This document shows, piece by piece, positions 45,901 to 54,103 of a stretch of DNA of 64,000 nucleotides. Every line of letters begins with the position of its first letter. Position 1 is the stretch's first letter. Location of the stretch: assembly GCF_045066735.1 (NCBI RefSeq), contig NZ_JBISHH010000026.1, positions 1 to 64,000 of the forward strand. The letters run 5' to 3'. The notes below the pieces were generated by a model, which had not been told where the DNA came from, did not search any database, and saw only the letters and a list, made by a program, of their open reading frames with translations. The translations under genes and the position numbers were made by a program. Source of the DNA: Algibacter sp045066735 (GTDB taxonomy: Bacteria > Bacteroidota > Bacteroidia > Flavobacteriales > Flavobacteriaceae).

Positions 45901-46121
45901 ACAGCTCCTGTATTTGTACCTTTTACAATAACATTTACACCGGGAATACCCATGTTGTCTTCTGCTCCAACAACGGTTCCTGTAACGGTTTTGTTTTGTT
46001 CATTTGTTGGGGTTGTGGTTGCGTACCCAACATTAGTCATGCTAAAAAACATAAAGGCCATTATCCAAAATAGGCTTAGTGGTTTTTTCAGACTGATCTG
46101 ATTTTTGATTGTTTTCATCAT
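42903..46121 (-). CDS. SusC/RagA-family TonB-linked outer-membrane transporter
   Basis: 1072 residues: signal peptide (about 1-35, ending GYAT), a CarboxypepD-reg-like domain (about 45-115, 'VTGTVVGAEDNMGIPGVNVIVKG' onward), the TonB-box-like 'DEVIVVGYG', a plug domain ('IRGSSSVNGIAPLIVIDGVPA', 'SVLKGGSASVYGSRAAGGVVLVTTKKG') and a large beta barrel ending FMRTWALGLKVSL. It imports oligosaccharides across the outer membrane using TonB energy, with SusD as lid. There is no N-terminal STN signalling domain, so control through a FecR/ECF anti-sigma pair is unlikely. First gene of the minus arm of the PUL. Confidence 0.97.
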   Translation of the reverse strand: MMKTIKNQISLKKPLSLFWIMAFMFFSMTNVGYATTTPTNEQNKTVTGTVVGAEDNMGIPGVNVIVKGTNTGAVTDFDGNYSITVPSNSAVISFSYIGYVTKEITVGSKSKIDVTLESDVAALDEVIVVGYGSAKKETLTGAVEQIKAEAFEDLAVGSPALALQGRTPGLVVTRTSSRPGNEDVNFLIRGSSSVNGIAPLIVIDGVPAINSSSFNDMNPNDIESISVLKGGSASVYGSRAAGGVVLVTTKKGKGDVKVDFSTVLRMGTIGIRPPTPTMTEYGDIYLAAVDSDIAAGKAPRYFFWDNREILERIAAGEEGYYDLPINGRVWLAEGNRFDDLFGNSFSSQHNFSVSGGSEKSNFRISAGYDENVGGLKVADDSSDRYNFAASYNVDVSDRLSLNTNITYFHRHFSGPVGGLARDAAAYDAPLFPAYNDQGQYYSVFGGVDIAGQRNAVAQVIDGGRQNFIDEQMKIFAQATYKLTDNLNLAGSYAFSKQNSEDQEYVLSVPLHSWQGDFATYINAPSNTYIEEETSNVIYKNYKASLNYSNTFGDHNVSGLLAVEAEKNENNGLRAKRFGFVDYGVYDLNLGATDQNIETAGGGNTWGAFGYIGRVNYDYKSKYLFELQGRRDGSSRFAEGQKWSNYFSVSGGWVLTAEDFLSDSNTLSFLKLRGGYGELGSTSGFGNFGYLSTVGFGNTVFGQTNAGQQVTSIASSLFSNTTTWERILTKEIGVDFKLFNNSVFGSVDLYQKDNKDMLISLVYPDILGASAPLTNSGDLQTKGWEVQLGWRGQLGDFDVSVAANLSDSRNKVVSYDGADAFVAGLNLVDTSDNTDERVVEGKPINSFYLYNTDGYFANQAEVDAYYAEYSGGILPAQGTTAGLVPGDTRIVDTNEDGVIDTEDLKYHGDSAAHHVFGFNFDVKYKNWDMSAFFQGTLNQNIVRTGYFSAPFQQIWQNQSATWLGKTWTEDNPNAEFPRLSTQRNVANWNYINKDFMKQNNKYVRLKSLIVGYNVKGLKIGNTPIDTFRVYFSGNDLFELTSVKDGYDPESQAGANNATYPFMRTWALGLKVSL

Positions 46122-46622
46122 AAAAATTAGTTTGTTTGTTTAGATACTCCTTTAATTTTTTGTAGAGATTAAAGTGATTATTTACTGTTAAATCTCACAG
46201 AAATTTAGGAGCGATTATAATCTAGTTTTAGTTTTACAATAATATTTTATTTTTTAGTTTATACTTGTAACTTATAGATTTATCAATATAAATTATGATT
46301 CTTTTTGCTCGAATTGGACATTTTGAATGATTGAAAAACAGATGTGGCTTACATGTTGTTTTTAGTAAGTGGCTCTTTTTGTATGATTTAGTTAGTTTTT
46401 TGATGTTGGAGTGTGGGATGTGTGTACTTGTTTTTTACAACGATGTAAATTGATGGTGCAGAGTTTGAGTCTTTTATCATAAATGGCAGTTTTAAGCTAT
46501 AATTTATAGCTTTCGAATGATGATTTAAAGGTATAGGTTGGAGTAATTTTTAAATTGCATTATTATTAAAAGTAAATTTGGTTAGTTCTATATTTAAGAA
46601 GAATATTTAAAAATTAAAAAGA
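46122..46622. other. Divergent PUL control region (about 500 bp)
   Basis: The region separates susC (minus) from the GH88 gene (plus) and must contain the promoters of both arms. It is AT-rich. Only a candidate plus-strand element near its right end is convincing, and no minus-strand TAnnTTTG match was found. No ORF, tRNA or strong hairpin is present. A regulator-binding site could lie here but is not recognisable by eye. Confidence 0.5.
46573..46580 (+). promoter_or_regulatory. Candidate -7 element of the PUL enzyme operon
   Basis: TAAATTTG matches TAnnTTTG, 42 bp before the GH88 start. A TTG at 46555-46557 lies 15 bp upstream, shorter than the usual 17-23 bp, so the call is tentative. Confidence 0.35.
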
Positions 46623-47828
46623 ATGAGTTCAGGTAAGTTTTTGTTTTTCTTGTTGGTATTTGTATGTTTTTCGTGTAACTCAGCAAAGAAAGAATCGTCC
46701 ATAAATCAATCGTCTACACTTAGTGTAAATGCGGCTCTAAATCAAAATATTGAAAAAATTAAAGCGGTATCTCAACAGCTTACTTTTTACGATAGTTTTC
46801 CTAGACATATTAACACGAACAAAAAACAATGGAGTTTTGTTAAACCTAAAGATTGGTGTAGCGGTTTTTATCCCGGGATTTTATGGTATGCTTATGAAGA
46901 GTCGGGAGATGAGGTTCTTAAAAATAAAGCCATTAAATTCACCGAAACATTAAAACCCATAGCCTACAGTCCTGCGAGAAATCACGATATCGGTTTTCAA
47001 TTATATTGTAGTTATGGTAATGGTTATAGGTTAACTGGAAAACAAAATTACAAAGAAATTTTATTGGCAGCAGCCGATACATTAGCAACATTATACAGCC
47101 CGAAAGTTGGAAGCATTTTATCTTGGCCTTCACAAATTAAACGATATAACCACAACACCATTATAGATAATATGATGAATTTAGAGTTGCTTTTTTGGGC
47201 ATCTAAAAATGGTGGAGATAAAAGTTTGTACGATATAGCTAAAAGTCATGCAGAGCAAACTATGAAGTATTTGGTTAGGGAAGACGGTTCTGCATTTCAT
47301 GTTGGATCTTTTGATATAGAAACAGGAGCGTTTTTACAAGGCTATACACATCAAGGTTATGCTAACGAGTCTATGTGGGCGCGAGGGCAAGGTTGGGGAA
47401 TTTATGGTTTTGCAATGGCATATCGTGAAACTGGTGATTCTAATTTTTTGAATACTGCCATAAAACTTTCAGATAAATTTTTAGAGCGTTTACCGGAAGA
47501 TGGTATTCCGTTTTGGGATTTCGACGATCCTAAAATTCCAAATGCACCAAAAGATGCTTCTGCGGCAGCGGTTGCAGCATGTGGTTTAATGGAATTGTCA
47601 GGTTTGGTTCAAGATGAAAAGTTAAAATCTAAATATTTCAACGCAGGCAAAAAACTCGTTGAAATACTATCATCTAGTGCTTATTTGAGTCATGCTAAAA
47701 ATGATGCCTTGCTATTACATTCCACAGGAAATCACCCTAAAAATAAAGAAATGGACGTACCAATTATTTACGCCGATTATTATTACATGGAAGCCTTATT
47801 ACGTTTAAAGAAACTTGAAAATATTTAA
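46623..47828 (+). CDS. GH88 unsaturated glucuronyl hydrolase (lipoprotein)
   Basis: Removes the 4,5-unsaturated uronic acid from the non-reducing end of oligosaccharides left by a polysaccharide lyase, by hydration of its double bond. 401 residues with a lipobox (CFSC18). The (alpha/alpha)6 barrel holds both catalytic Asp residues: D122 in 'NHDIGFQLY' and D182 in 'TIIDNMMNLELLF', aligned with D88 and D149 of the Bacillus enzyme from memory. 'GYANESMWARGQGWGIYGFAM' is another family word. It is the first gene of the plus arm, with the next gene 18 bp on. Pairing with the lyase at 56425 implies a uronic-acid polysaccharide as substrate. Confidence 0.93.
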   Translation: MSSGKFLFFLLVFVCFSCNSAKKESSINQSSTLSVNAALNQNIEKIKAVSQQLTFYDSFPRHINTNKKQWSFVKPKDWCSGFYPGILWYAYEESGDEVLKNKAIKFTETLKPIAYSPARNHDIGFQLYCSYGNGYRLTGKQNYKEILLAAADTLATLYSPKVGSILSWPSQIKRYNHNTIIDNMMNLELLFWASKNGGDKSLYDIAKSHAEQTMKYLVREDGSAFHVGSFDIETGAFLQGYTHQGYANESMWARGQGWGIYGFAMAYRETGDSNFLNTAIKLSDKFLERLPEDGIPFWDFDDPKIPNAPKDASAAAVAACGLMELSGLVQDEKLKSKYFNAGKKLVEILSSSAYLSHAKNDALLLHSTGNHPKNKEMDVPIIYADYYYMEALLRLKKLENI

Positions 47829-47846
47829 TAAACATCGCATTTTAAA

Positions 47847-48713
47847 ATGAAAAAGCTTGCTTTTATTCTTATTTGTATCACACTAACTTTTAGTTCTAAT
47901 ATTTTCGCACAAACTGTACCGTATTCTATTGGTCGTATTGTGGTAAGTTCTGATGGCAATGAGCACGATCATGATGATTGGGCTGCTACACCCTTTACAC
48001 TAGCGCTGTTGGCAGCAAAAGGACTTCAAGATAAACTTACAGTTTACACGTTTAGTGATCATATTTGGGGGAGCGATTATCAAAAGAAAAAAGGAAAAGC
48101 CGAAATGTTAATAAGTGCTTTTGAAGGTCAAAAAATATATAATTTTAAAAAAAGTAATTTCTTAGAAGCGGTTGCCGATTCTACCAAAGCCATTAATGCC
48201 ATTGTAAAAGAAATTAATAAATCTAAGGCGAGCAACCCGTTAACTATTGTGGCTGCTGGGCCTATGCATGTTGTGGGATCTGCTATTTCACAATCAAAAA
48301 AAGCAAAATTAAAATATGTAAGAATTATTTCTCATTCGAATTGGAACGATAGACACTCTGATAAACCTTATGATTGGGAAGAGCATTCTGGTTGGACTTG
48401 GAACGAAATTAAAGCGAATTTTGAGTCTTTCGGATTGATTTGTGATAGAATATCCGATCAAAATGGCGGGAAAGATTATGAAGGGATGAAAGCGCCAAAA
48501 GCCATGTTCGATTGGATAAATACTTCACCAATAAGAAATACTTCGGAAGAAGCGAAAAAACAATTAGATTGGTTATATCAAAGGCAATTAACTTGTGTTA
48601 AAAAGGGAGATTTCGATCCGTCGGATGCTGGTATGATTATCTATCTGTTAACCGGAAAACAAAAAACAAGTCCTGATGATGCAAGAGTAATTATCGAAAA
48701 TCCAGTACATTAA
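47847..48713 (+). CDS. Exported nucleoside-hydrolase-like protein
   Basis: 288 residues with a signal peptide (about 1-22, IFAQ). The start of the mature part, 'IVVSSDGNEHDHDDWAATP', with acidic residues at D36, D41, D43 and D44, recalls the D-x-D-x3-DD calcium site of the inosine/uridine nucleoside hydrolase fold. Later 'LTIVAAGPMHVVGSAI' is the characteristic Gly-Pro strand region of that fold. The canonical DTDPGIDD sequence is not present, so the activity is open. In a PUL it may cleave an N- or O-glycosidic bond in a glycan rather than a nucleoside, but no such activity is known to me. It sits 18 bp after GH88 and 13 bp before the next gene. Confidence 0.6.
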   Translation: MKKLAFILICITLTFSSNIFAQTVPYSIGRIVVSSDGNEHDHDDWAATPFTLALLAAKGLQDKLTVYTFSDHIWGSDYQKKKGKAEMLISAFEGQKIYNFKKSNFLEAVADSTKAINAIVKEINKSKASNPLTIVAAGPMHVVGSAISQSKKAKLKYVRIISHSNWNDRHSDKPYDWEEHSGWTWNEIKANFESFGLICDRISDQNGGKDYEGMKAPKAMFDWINTSPIRNTSEEAKKQLDWLYQRQLTCVKKGDFDPSDAGMIIYLLTGKQKTSPDDARVIIENPVH

Positions 48714-48726
48714 ACCAAATTCAAAA

Positions 48727-49587
48727 ATGAAAAGAAATTTCAGCCTATTTATCATCATATTTATCAGTTTTCATTGTTTTTCTTCTGAAATAAGGACTAC
48801 GGAAGAAAAATCTAATTTTGAAACTTCAATTAGAAATAATTCCGAAGAAAATGAAGTCGTAAAAAAGGAGTGGAATGGTTTTAAAATAAAGGAAGCAACG
48901 TTAAACGGCCTGGCTTATAAAGTGGTGTTTCCAAAAAAAGCAAATAAAAATAAAAATTGGATATGGCGTGCTAGATTTTGGGGTCATGAGCCACAAACTG
49001 ATATAGCGCTTTTAAACGCGGGGTTTCATGTGTTGTATATTGAAGTTGCTAATTTATTCGGAAGTCCGAAGGCTGTTAATATTTGGAATGATTTTTACGA
49101 TTTCATTATAAAAAAATATAAATTAAACCCTAAAGTCGTGCTAGAAGGCATGAGCAGAGGCGGATTAATTGTTTTTAATTGGGCTAACCGTAACGCCGAA
49201 AAAGTAGCTTGCATTTATGCCGATGCACCGGTTTGCGATTTTAAAAGTTGGCCTGCTGGACAAGGCACTGGTGATGGCTCTAAAAAAGCTTGGCAAACTT
49301 GTTTGAATGTTTATGGTTTTACTGAAGAAGTAGCGTCTCAATTTTCTGGAAATCCTATAAATCATATGGAGTATATTGCTGTTCAAAAGGTGCCAATTTT
49401 AATTGTTGTTGGCGATGCAGATAAGGTTGTTCCTGTAGCAGAAAACAGTGCTTTATTAGAGCAGCGTTTAAATGGTTTAGGTTGGGAGTTAAGCATGATT
49501 CATAAACCTGAAGTAGGGCACCATCCACATTCTTTAAAAGATCCAAAATCTATTGTAGATTTTATTTTGAAGGCAACTAATCCTTAA
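48727..49587 (+). CDS. Exported alpha/beta hydrolase (putative carbohydrate esterase)
   Basis: 286 residues with a signal peptide (about 1-20). The nucleophile elbow is G141-M-S143-R-G, the acid is near D232 ('VVGDADKVVP') and the base His is in 'GHHPHSL' (265-268), so the triad is complete. The order and the late GDADKVVP block resemble prolyl-oligopeptidase-like hydrolases. No known CAZy CE signature stands out. In this place it probably removes an acyl group or cleaves an ester decoration in the periplasm. Third gene of a close three-gene set, followed by a 243-bp gap. Confidence 0.78.
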   Translation: MKRNFSLFIIIFISFHCFSSEIRTTEEKSNFETSIRNNSEENEVVKKEWNGFKIKEATLNGLAYKVVFPKKANKNKNWIWRARFWGHEPQTDIALLNAGFHVLYIEVANLFGSPKAVNIWNDFYDFIIKKYKLNPKVVLEGMSRGGLIVFNWANRNAEKVACIYADAPVCDFKSWPAGQGTGDGSKKAWQTCLNVYGFTEEVASQFSGNPINHMEYIAVQKVPILIVVGDADKVVPVAENSALLEQRLNGLGWELSMIHKPEVGHHPHSLKDPKSIVDFILKATNP

Positions 49588-49658
49588 TTTTATTGGATTC
49601 TTTTTGTGTATAAAATCCCTGAAAAAGTTTACTTAATTCCATGTAAAATGTAACGTTT

Positions 49659-49666
49659 TATTTTTG
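49659..49666 (+). promoter_or_regulatory. Candidate internal -7 element before the GH29 gene
   Basis: TATTTTTG matches TAnnTTTG but has no TTG at the usual distance. It lies in the 243-bp gap (49588-49830), the largest gap inside the plus arm, where a second promoter would be expected. The leader would be about 155 nt. Confidence 0.3.
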
Positions 49667-49830
49667 TTTAAAATCGTTCAACGGCTTGTTAGTAGCCTAT
49701 TTCATTAATATAACATATAAATAAGCTATAGTTTATATGGATAGGTTCATGATTTATACCGTAAAAAGTCTATTATTTTTATTATTGTATCTATTATGTT
49801 TTTTTAGAATAAATAATAAAAAATTCAAGG

Positions 49831-51603
49831 ATGAAAAAATCAGGTATTTGTGCAATGTTGTTTGCTTTTCTTTTAGGAACAGCATGTGGTTCTAAAGTAG
49901 AAAAAGCTGTAGTTGCCGAGGCGAATATCAATCCGGAAAATATAACAGATGAAGCGCGTATGGAATGGTGGCAAGACGCCCGATTTGGTATGTTTATTCA
50001 CTGGGGTATTTATACGGTTCCTGCTGGTTTTTATAACGGCGAAGCACAAACAAATAGTGCCGAGTGGATTATGAATAAAGGCAAAATTCCGGTTGCTGAA
50101 TATGAGAAATTTGCAGACGAATTTAATCCAACAAAATTTAATGCCGACGAGTTTGTGGCTTTAGCCAAACAAGCCGGAATGAAATACATGATTATCACGG
50201 CTAAACATCACGATGGATTCTCGATGTTCGATTCTAAAGCCACAGATTACAACATTGTAGATGCCACGCCTTTTAAACGTGATATTTTAAAAGAATTATC
50301 TATTGCCTGCCAAGAGCAAGGTCTTAAATTCGGTTTTTACTACTCGCAAGCTCAAGATTGGCACCATCCGGGTGGTTTAGGGAATAGCTGGGATAAATCT
50401 TTTAAGCGTGTAAGTAGCGACGAGTATGTTTACGAAAAGGCACTTCCAGAAGTAAAACAGTTACTTACAGAATATGGCCCGATATCAAATTTTTGGTGGG
50501 ATACACCTCGTGAAATGACAAAATCTGTTGTCGATAGCCTGCATCACATTACTACGGCATTGCAACCATGGATTATTACAAACGACCGTTTGGGGGACGA
50601 TTATCCTGGAGATCATAAAACTTTTGAAAGAAATGGGCCAAGACATCAACCCGAAGCTAAATATTGGGAATTATGCCAACCCGTTAGTGGTAGTTGGGGT
50701 TATCGTAGCGACGATGATAATTTTAAATCGATACCAACTTTAATTCATAATTTAATAGACCAGAGTAGTAAAGGCGGAAATTATTTATTGAATGTAAGCC
50801 CAACCCGAGAAGGCATTTTAAGAACGGAAGCCGTTGAGCGCATGAAAGCCATTGGTGCTTGGATGAATGCAAATTCCGAAGCGATTTACGGTACACAAGC
50901 AAGTCCAACTTCTACCGAACCCGATTGGGGACGTATTACCATGAAAACTATTGACGATAAAGCATTACTTTATCTTCATGTTTACAACTGGGAAGATGGA
51001 GCAGCGTTGCCAATTCGATTAAAAAATAATGTAGAATCCTGTTATTTACTTACAGATGAAAGGAGAACGTTTAAAACCGAAACTTTAGATCATGGAATTC
51101 AGGTGAAATTAACTGGAAAAGAGACAGATAGCGTAGCTTCTGTTATTGTTTTAAAGTTGAAAGAAATGCCTAATGCATTACCTATAAAAGCTTTAAGTCA
51201 AGATGAAAACGGATTAGCTCTACTTACAGCATACAGAGCGCAATATGAAAACTTACAAGGACCAGGCGCCCTATACAAAGAAGAGTGGGATTGCGTTAGC
51301 CATTGGGATAGCGAAACGGCTCGAGTATATTGGTCTTTCGAAATTGATAAACCAGGCACATTTAATGTTGAGCTTGGTTATTCAGGAAGTAAATCTACTG
51401 AAATTACAGTAGCACTTGCAGGAACTTCTAAAAATGTAAACGTTGCCGCAACAGGAAGTAATCCAAAACGATTTAAAAAAGCAGACTTAGGACAATTTAC
51501 AGTGGATAAACCTGGTAAATATGAGTTGTCCTTAATGCCTGTACCCGGAAAATGGAATGCCATTAATTTGAAGGACATTAAACTTCAACCCGTAAAAAAA
51601 TAA
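49831..51603 (+). CDS. GH29 alpha-L-fucosidase-like enzyme (lipoprotein)
   Basis: 590 residues with a lipobox (GTAC19). The GH29 barrel is clear: 'FGMFIHWGIYTVP' (53-64), 'ITAKHHDGFSMFDS' (122-135), 'GFYYSQAQDWHHPGG' and the nucleophile region 'NFWWDTP', with D224 as predicted nucleophile. 'GGNYLLNVSPTREGIL' closes the barrel. A C-terminal beta-sandwich (about 455-590) follows. It hydrolyses terminal alpha-L-fucose or a related alpha-L-galactose-configured sugar; the nucleophile context WWD rather than WFD or WND is a subgroup trait. It starts the second block of the plus arm. The substrate preference remains open. Confidence 0.9.
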   Translation: MKKSGICAMLFAFLLGTACGSKVEKAVVAEANINPENITDEARMEWWQDARFGMFIHWGIYTVPAGFYNGEAQTNSAEWIMNKGKIPVAEYEKFADEFNPTKFNADEFVALAKQAGMKYMIITAKHHDGFSMFDSKATDYNIVDATPFKRDILKELSIACQEQGLKFGFYYSQAQDWHHPGGLGNSWDKSFKRVSSDEYVYEKALPEVKQLLTEYGPISNFWWDTPREMTKSVVDSLHHITTALQPWIITNDRLGDDYPGDHKTFERNGPRHQPEAKYWELCQPVSGSWGYRSDDDNFKSIPTLIHNLIDQSSKGGNYLLNVSPTREGILRTEAVERMKAIGAWMNANSEAIYGTQASPTSTEPDWGRITMKTIDDKALLYLHVYNWEDGAALPIRLKNNVESCYLLTDERRTFKTETLDHGIQVKLTGKETDSVASVIVLKLKEMPNALPIKALSQDENGLALLTAYRAQYENLQGPGALYKEEWDCVSHWDSETARVYWSFEIDKPGTFNVELGYSGSKSTEITVALAGTSKNVNVAATGSNPKRFKKADLGQFTVDKPGKYELSLMPVPGKWNAINLKDIKLQPVKK

Positions 51604-51627
51604 TCACCGTTTAATTGAATTTGTAAA

Positions 51628-52719
51628 ATGATGAAGTATATTTTTCTTTTGTTTATTGGATGTTTGTTCTCTTGCGGTGCACAAAATAGTCTATATAATA
51701 ATTTAGATGAAGCACCTATTGATGGCGGCTTGCAAATGGACGATTATTGGGTTTGGGGCAGTTCTGTTATTAAGGGAGACGATGGTTTGTACCACATGTA
51801 CGCTTCACGCTGGCCAAAAATGTTGCCTTTTCATCCGGGTTGGATGGTCGCTTCAGAAATTGTACATGCTACATCAAAAACTCCACAAGGACCTTATCAA
51901 TTTCAAGATGTCGCTTTAGGCGATCGTGGTACTCAATATTGGGATGGTAAATCGTGCCATAACCCGAAAATTGTAAAATATAAAGACACTTACATTCTTT
52001 ACTACATGGGATCTACACATCCTTTTGAGGCAGTTACGGAAGCTAATGTTAGCGATTTCAATTTATCTAGTAAATGGTGTATTGCTGCACGTTGGGGAAA
52101 ACGCATTGGTATAGCAACTTCTAAAAGTCCAAATGGTCCATGGAAACGTCAAAATGCACCAATTTTAGAGGTTAAGCCAAATTCATATTACAGCTTTTTA
52201 ACCTCTAATCCTTCGCCCTTAATTAAAGAAGATGGATCGGTAGTTTTACTTTTTAAAGGAAGAAGTTATAAGGAAGATGAGGTTTCGCAAAGCGATATGA
52301 GTATCGGCGTGGCTACAGCACCAAGTTTTGATGGTGAATATACTGTTATTGGCGATAAACCTTTATTTTCTATGGAACGCTTTGGAGAAGTGGAAGATCC
52401 TCATTTATGGAGTGATGATTATGGTTATCACATGATAGCAAAAGACCAAAGAGGTTTAATTACCAGAGGAAAAGGTGACGGATTGGTAGCGCATTCTGAA
52501 AACGGTATCGACTGGATAATAGATGAAAATCCAAGAGCTTATACAAAAACTGTAAAATGGAACAACGGAAAAACTATTAAGCAAGGGCAGTTGGAGCGAC
52601 CTTTTGTTTTTGTAGAAAACGGAAAACCTACACATATTTTCTTCGCTACTATGGATGGACCTGGTGGATTTGGAAATGGTACAAAAACTTGGAATATGGT
52701 TATTCCTCTCAAAAATTAA
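51628..52719 (+). CDS. Five-bladed beta-propeller glycosidase-like protein (GH43/GH117-like lipoprotein)
   Basis: 363 residues with a lipobox (LFSC). The propeller blades are marked by repeated 'DGLYHMYAS'-type strands, with 'VWGSSVIKGDDGLYHMY', 'TYILYYMGST', 'GPWKRQNAPIL', 'NPSPLIKEDGSVVLLFKG' and 'EDPHLWSDDYGYHMI'. Acidic residues in 'EAPIDGGLQMDDYWVWG' and 'EVEDPHLW' could be catalytic. Fold and length resemble clan F/GH117-like glycosidases, but I cannot assign one family with certainty. It may act on an alpha- or beta-linked side sugar. It lies 24 bp after GH29 and 43 bp before the transporter. Confidence 0.7.
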   Translation: MMKYIFLLFIGCLFSCGAQNSLYNNLDEAPIDGGLQMDDYWVWGSSVIKGDDGLYHMYASRWPKMLPFHPGWMVASEIVHATSKTPQGPYQFQDVALGDRGTQYWDGKSCHNPKIVKYKDTYILYYMGSTHPFEAVTEANVSDFNLSSKWCIAARWGKRIGIATSKSPNGPWKRQNAPILEVKPNSYYSFLTSNPSPLIKEDGSVVLLFKGRSYKEDEVSQSDMSIGVATAPSFDGEYTVIGDKPLFSMERFGEVEDPHLWSDDYGYHMIAKDQRGLITRGKGDGLVAHSENGIDWIIDENPRAYTKTVKWNNGKTIKQGQLERPFVFVENGKPTHIFFATMDGPGGFGNGTKTWNMVIPLKN

Positions 52720-52762
52720 TATAACTAACTAAATATTTTAATACAATAAATACAGATATAAC

Positions 52763-54091
52763 ATGGACAAAAAAATATTATTATGGTCAATTACTGCAGC
52801 TCTTGCGGGATTTTTATTCGGCTTTGACGTGGTAGTAATATCGGGTGCCGATAAAAAATTACAAGCTCTATGGGAATCATCCGATGCTTTTCATGGTTGG
52901 GTTGTTATGGGTATGGCTCTTTGGGGTACCGTAATTGGAGCTATTTTTGGTGGTTTTCCAACTAATAAATACGGACGTAAAAATACCTTAATAGCTATTG
53001 GTGTTTTATTTGCAGTTTCAGCTATAGGGTCTGCATTATCAAACGATCCTTATATATTTGCCTTTGCTCGATTTATTGGTGGTATTGGAGTTGGTGCTTC
53101 AACCATCGCAGCGCCTGCTTATATCTCTGAAATCGCACCAGCAAAGGATAGAGGACGTTTAGTAGCCTTGTATCAATTCAATATTGTGTTTGGTATTTTA
53201 GTAGCTTTTTTATCTAATTACTTATTAAGTGGTATTGGTGAAAATGCTTGGCGATGGATGCTTGGTGTAGAAGCCATCCCTGCTGTTTTTTATATTTTAT
53301 TCGCGTTAAAAGTACCTAAAAGTCCACGTTGGTTATTGTCTCAATCAAGAGTAGCAGAAGCAAAGTCTGTATTAAAAATGATAGACCCAGATGCAGATGT
53401 AGATGAGCAAATAAAAGAGTTTACATCACATTCTGATGCTAGTGATAAAACGGAAACTATTTTTATTAAAAAATATAGATTCCCATTAACTCTAGCGTTT
53501 TTGATAGCCTTTTTTAATCAATTATCGGGGATTAATGCATTTTTATACTATGCACCACGAATTTTTGAAGAAGCAGGTTTAGGGGAGAGTACGGCACTTT
53601 TAAGCAGTGTTGGTATTGGTGTTACAAATTTGGTATTCACATTGTTAGGTGTGTTTTTAATTGATAAATTAGGAAGGAAAACCTTAATGTATATTGGTTC
53701 TGTTGGATATATAATTTCATTAGGCTTGGTATCTGCGGCGTTCTTCTTAGGCTGGACGGGTATGGCTGTACCCATTTTTTTGTTTTTATTTATTGCAGCA
53801 CATGCTATTGGACAAGGCGCAGTAATTTGGGTATTTATTTCTGAAATTTTCCCTAATCATTTACGTGCTTCCGGACAATCTTTTGGAAGTTCAACACACT
53901 GGGTTTTAGCGGCTTTAATTCCATCATTAATTCCATTTTTATTTAATCATCCCATGATTGGTGCTGGCGTGGTATTTTTAGTATTCGCAGGTATGATGGT
54001 ATTGCAATTATTGTTTGTAGCTTTCATGATGCCAGAGACTAAAGGTAAAACTTTAGAAGAGCTAGAAGATATCATCTTAAAGAAAAAATAA
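52763..54091 (+). CDS. MFS sugar:H+ symporter (sugar porter family)
   Basis: 442 residues, twelve predicted membrane spans. Sugar-porter signatures are visible: the loop 'GGFPTNKYGRK', 'RFIGGIGVGASTIAAPAYISEIAPAKDRGRLVALYQ', 'QLSGINAFLYYAPRIF' in span 7 and the C-terminal 'PETKGKTLEELEDI'. It sits in the inner membrane and imports a monosaccharide with protons. Being inside the PUL, it likely carries a sugar released by GH29, GH97 or GH30. The specific sugar cannot be read from the sequence. Confidence 0.95.
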   Translation: MDKKILLWSITAALAGFLFGFDVVVISGADKKLQALWESSDAFHGWVVMGMALWGTVIGAIFGGFPTNKYGRKNTLIAIGVLFAVSAIGSALSNDPYIFAFARFIGGIGVGASTIAAPAYISEIAPAKDRGRLVALYQFNIVFGILVAFLSNYLLSGIGENAWRWMLGVEAIPAVFYILFALKVPKSPRWLLSQSRVAEAKSVLKMIDPDADVDEQIKEFTSHSDASDKTETIFIKKYRFPLTLAFLIAFFNQLSGINAFLYYAPRIFEEAGLGESTALLSSVGIGVTNLVFTLLGVFLIDKLGRKTLMYIGSVGYIISLGLVSAAFFLGWTGMAVPIFLFLFIAAHAIGQGAVIWVFISEIFPNHLRASGQSFGSSTHWVLAALIPSLIPFLFNHPMIGAGVVFLVFAGMMVLQLLFVAFMMPETKGKTLEELEDIILKKK

Positions 54092-54103
54092 AAAGTTATT
54101 TAT

